Assembly (NCBI RefSeq): GCF_000813825.1
Contig: NZ_JWTA01000001.1
Span: forward strand, 345,813 to 409,812
Source of the DNA: Chryseobacterium taiwanense
GTDB taxonomy: Bacteria > Bacteroidota > Bacteroidia > Flavobacteriales > Weeksellaceae
Direction: 5' to 3'
DNA length: 64,000 nucleotides
Shown: in pieces, positions 61,834-64,000 of the stretch
How positions within the stretch are numbered: position 1 is the first letter of the stretch
Layout: each line of letters begins with the position of its first letter
Translations under genes and position numbers: made by a program
Notes under the pieces: model-generated
What the model saw: the letters and a program-made list of their open reading frames with translations, nothing else
Told to the model about the DNA's origin: nothing
The model's database searches: none

Positions 61834-61864
61834 TTGATAATAAATAAGTGTTGTATTATCTTTG
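61834..61864 (+). promoter_or_regulatory. Promoter TTG-N20-TATCTTTG of the CPBP gene
   Basis: TTG at 61834-61836 and TATCTTTG at 61857-61864, spacing 20 bases. It gives a leader of about 63 bases before the ATG at 61935. Confidence 0.7.
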
Positions 61865-61934
61865 AAGGAAGAATAATACTAATTAAAATCAATAAAGAAA
61901 GTAGACCATAAGGCATACTTTTATTTTACTAATC

Positions 61935-62807
61935 ATGGAAATCGTAAAAAAGAAAACCTACAAAGAAAATTATTTATTAAAGATTGGAATCCCTACATTT
62001 ATTTGTTTTACTCTTCTCGCAATTATTTTGGATCATTTTAAAATAACAGATGCATCTTCTAGAGAAACTAGATTTAATGATGTTAATGTAATTGTTATGA
62101 TTCTTGGTGGTGTTTTATTTGCTCCTGTTTCTGAGGAACTCTTTTTTCGCGGTGCTTTCACAGGAAAAAAATATCTTAAATATATAAGTTACTTTGGGAT
62201 TTCATTTTTTGTCATCATGGAACAAAGTTATTTTTTGATTCCCTTGGTAATACTATTCATCATTTTATTTGAATTAAGATTAAAAAACAACTTCCAGAAA
62301 TATTCCTATTTTGTAAACGCATTACTATTTAGCTTAATGCATTACAAATTTTATGATCTCTTCAATATTTCTTCATATCCGAGTATTATAGGAACAGCCG
62401 GATTAGCTTTGGTTCTAATCTGGTTGGTTCTTAATGTTGGACTTTGGGCTTCTATGTTAGCACATTTCTTTGTTAATGGAACCCTTATTTTTACAGCAAT
62501 TATAGGTTATGAAAGCTCGGACAAAACCTTGAAAAAAATAGAAACAAATGACTTTGTAATGACTTACCAATATGTTTCATTGTTTGAAAGTGATGGTCAG
62601 CTAGAATTTTCGAGGAACAAAGAAGTTAAAGCAGTAAATACAAGTATAGATAATATTAACAAACTATTTTGTCCAGACACAAAATTAAAAGAATTATATT
62701 TTGGAAAATTCAATATCACAATAAAAAGAAAACAAGGCAGTACAAAAAAATTAGATTGCCAAACGTTCCATGAATTACTGAAGAAAAGTAATATTTTAGA
62801 AGAATAA
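61935..62807 (+). CDS. CPBP-family intramembrane metalloprotease
   Basis: 290 aa. About six membrane helices occupy residues 15-200. The three CPBP (Rce1/ABI) motifs are all present: EE in APVSEELFFRG near 68, His in LLFSLMHYKFYD, and the final H-x3-N in ASMLAHFFVNG. A soluble tail of about 85 residues follows, which is longer than usual. Members cleave membrane substrates or prenylated proteins and often act in bacteriocin self-protection. No bacteriocin gene is adjacent, so that role is not supported here. It is a single-gene unit. Confidence 0.88.
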   Translation: MEIVKKKTYKENYLLKIGIPTFICFTLLAIILDHFKITDASSRETRFNDVNVIVMILGGVLFAPVSEELFFRGAFTGKKYLKYISYFGISFFVIMEQSYFLIPLVILFIILFELRLKNNFQKYSYFVNALLFSLMHYKFYDLFNISSYPSIIGTAGLALVLIWLVLNVGLWASMLAHFFVNGTLIFTAIIGYESSDKTLKKIETNDFVMTYQYVSLFESDGQLEFSRNKEVKAVNTSIDNINKLFCPDTKLKELYFGKFNITIKRKQGSTKKLDCQTFHELLKKSNILEE

Positions 62808-62879
62808 TGTTGAAAGTGTAAAACTTTTCCTTGCAAATCAATGGGTTTGAGCTCATCAATAAATATTTCTTTATTTCCT

Positions 62880-62909
62880 TTGAGCATTTATCTATTTTGA
62901 ATAAATTTG
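62880..62909 (+). promoter_or_regulatory. gcvH promoter TTG-N19-TAAATTTG
   Basis: TTG at 62880-62882 and TAAATTTG at 62902-62909, spacing 19 bases. It sits 20 bases before the gcvH ATG. Confidence 0.8.
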
Positions 62910-62928
62910 TCGATATAAAAAAATAAAA

Positions 62929-63306
62929 ATGAACACACCGTCAGAATTAAAGTACACTAAAGATCACGAATGGATTAAGATTGAAGGTAACGTTGCTACA
63001 ATCGGTATTACAGACTTCGCACAAGGAGAATTGGGAGATATCGTATATGTAGATGTAGATACTGTAGATGATGAGCTTAATGGAGGAGATGTTTTCGGAA
63101 GTGTAGAAGCTGTAAAAACAGTTTCAGATTTATTCTTGCCAATCTCAGGGAAAGTTATTGAATTTAACTCAGAACTTGAAGATCAGCCGGAATTATTGAA
63201 TTCAGATCCTTATGGAGAAGGATGGATTATCAAATTAGAAATTGCTGAAGGTGCAGATCATTCAGAATTATTGTCTGCAGAAGAATATCAAGCTATCATT
63301 GGATAG
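62929..63306 (+). CDS. gcvH: Glycine cleavage system H protein
   Basis: 125 aa, normal length. The lipoyl-domain hallmark [13 protein letters not shown] has the lipoyl Lys at residue 63, in the usual turn. It carries the aminomethyl group between the P, T and L proteins of the glycine cleavage system in the cytosol. Its partners are not in the window. The promoter immediately upstream is among the best in the window. The VanZ-like gene begins inside its last codons. Confidence 0.96.
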   Translation: MNTPSELKYTKDHEWIKIEGNVATIGITDFAQGELGDIVYVDVDTVDDELNGGDVFGSVEAVKTVSDLFLPISGKVIEFNSELEDQPELLNSDPYGEGWIIKLEIAEGADHSELLSAEEYQAIIG

Positions 63307-63658
63307 GATTTCAAAAATATTTAGTAAGATTTTGCCCATTTATTGGGCATTTCTTACTTATATGCTACTTAAGCCCGGAGAAGAGAACCAGGAATACTGG
63401 TTTATGTTCGACGGCTTAGACAAAGTTTTACACTTCAGTATATTTGCAATGCTTGGTTTCTGCTTCATGGCAGCGTTCCCTAAAATCAAGTTCTCTTATT
63501 TTTTTCAAATTATTCTTATCTACGCATTTCTTACAGAAATTCTTCAGGAAGAAATGGGACTCGGAAGATCCATGGAAACCCTCGATGTGGTTGCGGATAC
63601 CATTGGATGTCTTATCGGCTACTATATATATAAGCTGCTTATCAAACGATTTTTCTGA
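63299..63658 (+). CDS. VanZ-like membrane protein
   Basis: 119 aa counted from a TTG at 63299, which overlaps the gcvH stop. Although the frame is open further up, the upstream residues ([13 protein letters not shown]) are encoded wholly within gcvH. The first real Met (MLLKPGEEN) would remove the first helix. Three or four membrane helices and the segment [16 protein letters not shown], then [24 protein letters not shown], are the VanZ-like pattern. Its role outside glycopeptide resistance is unknown. The gene is probably coupled to gcvH translation. Frame and family are well supported, the start less so. Confidence 0.8.
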   Translation: MDRISKIFSKILPIYWAFLTYMLLKPGEENQEYWFMFDGLDKVLHFSIFAMLGFCFMAAFPKIKFSYFFQIILIYAFLTEILQEEMGLGRSMETLDVVADTIGCLIGYYIYKLLIKRFF

Positions 63659-63759
63659 ATCAAGAAAAATAAAACTTACTTCTGCCATTCTCAAAAGCGG
63701 AATAAATAAGTCCAAGCAGACTCTTACCTTCATTAAACAATTTGTAATTATCTTTTTTA

Positions 63760-63840
63760 GGAGCTTTATCCCGCTCTCCGCACTTGCTATTTTCTTTTGA
63801 AAAAGAAAATGAGCTCAAACAAATGCTGCGATCGGGGCTA
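63760..63840 (-). repeat. Structured, possibly dispersed intergenic element
   Basis: On the minus strand this stretch runs TAGCCCCGATCGCAGC, a long A/T hairpin (ATTTTCTTTT around TC with AAAAGAAAAT, 63789-63810), then AGCGGGATAAAGCTCC. The layout matches a Bacteroidota intergenic element I recall (TAGCCC..GAT..AGC, hairpin, AGCGGGA..AGCTCC), but I cannot confirm copy number here. The flanking bases 63659-63759 and 63841-64000 show no further supported gene. Confidence 0.5.
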
Positions 63841-64000
63841 TACATATACTATATAATATAGAAGTACCTGTCATTTCAATTAATAACACGGCTTTTCTAC
63901 AGGTAAAACCTATAAAAATTCAGTTTTATCGGATAATATCCCTTCAAATAAGCACCATATATATAGTTAAAACAGGCTTAGAAAGCATTTAAAGAATAAC

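Noticed and set aside
61935..62807. Bacteriocin self-immunity role for the CPBP protease
   Set aside because: No bacteriocin precursor, ABC exporter or regulator was found next to it.
63660..63845. 61-codon minus-strand frame near the right edge
   Set aside because: It overlaps the structured element at 63760-63840 and reads through its hairpin; no family features. A gene end is possible for the last 30 codons but not supportable.

Overview
The window looks like chromosome of a low-GC flavobacterium, most like Chryseobacterium or a close relative in the Weeksellaceae. The evidence is a full-length SprA (type IX secretion and gliding), a protein with a type IX C-terminal sorting domain, many Bacteroidota-only families (DUF3810, DUF4153, winged-helix PF13601 type), lipoprotein and Sec signals typical of the phylum, and promoters of the Bacteroidota form TTG-N19/20-TAnnTTTG (clearest at 31934, 45795, 61834 and 62880). 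No phage, insertion sequence, rRNA or CRISPR array was seen. Species assignment is inference.

Layout. 1-9000: an M1 peptidase cut by the window edge, an M43 metalloprotease lipoprotein, a minus-strand operon of a small protein, a membrane protein, a histidine kinase and a LuxR-type response regulator, an FKBP lipoprotein and clpB. 9001-10476: two repeat-bearing gaps around a TetR/PaaR-like regulator. 10477-25534: a long plus-strand phenylacetate (paa) operon in the order K-E-A-B-C-D-G-(four-helix gene)-H-(orf)-I-(DUF6624)-J-Y-(orf)-(esterase)-Z, ending in a terminator. 25758-28709: SMI1/KNR4, SMUG2-like, methyltransferase and crotonase genes. 29084-31849: two tandem secreted paralogues and an aspartic-protease-like protein. 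31934-38290: a run of small membrane proteins with a winged-helix regulator, a metallophosphoesterase, a COQ4-like protein, a DUF4153 protein and two lipoproteins. 38306-45792: FKBP, dtd, greA, HIT, clpX, a type IX cargo protein with a tiny membrane protein behind it, and a thioredoxin-like protein. 45817-46054: elongator and initiator tRNA-Met. 46340-46450: a likely small RNA. 46458-50187: DUF3810, sugar MFS, acyltransferase and GtrA genes. 50419-63658: sugar-kinase-like ATPase, malic enzyme, ruvA, sprA, a CPBP protease, gcvH and a VanZ-like protein. The last 340 bases hold only a repeat-like element.

How the genes work together. PaaK makes phenylacetyl-CoA, PaaABCDE epoxidises it, PaaG isomerises the epoxide to oxepin-CoA, PaaZ opens the ring and oxidises the aldehyde, and PaaJ, PaaH and a crotonase carry the chain to acetyl-CoA and succinyl-CoA. 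PaaI and PaaY probably rescue CoA from dead-end intermediates. No paaF lies inside the operon; the crotonase at 27890 is the nearest candidate. PaaZ carries an extra C-terminal DinB/DUF1569-like domain.

The most unusual feature is the DNA between the paa genes. Most gaps carry inverted arrays of a 16-base unit (consensus AATTTGARAATGNGNT) facing their reverse complement across a short loop. In one gap the loop is occupied exactly by a four-helix-bundle (23S intervening-sequence type) gene, between arms that match at 24 of 26 positions. This looks like a mobile or RNA-level element with its own protein. Other findings are two matching ACTTTG-N5-CAAAGT operators linked to the winged-helix regulator, a PaaR-like operator in front of paaK, and several palindromic dispersed-repeat candidates.
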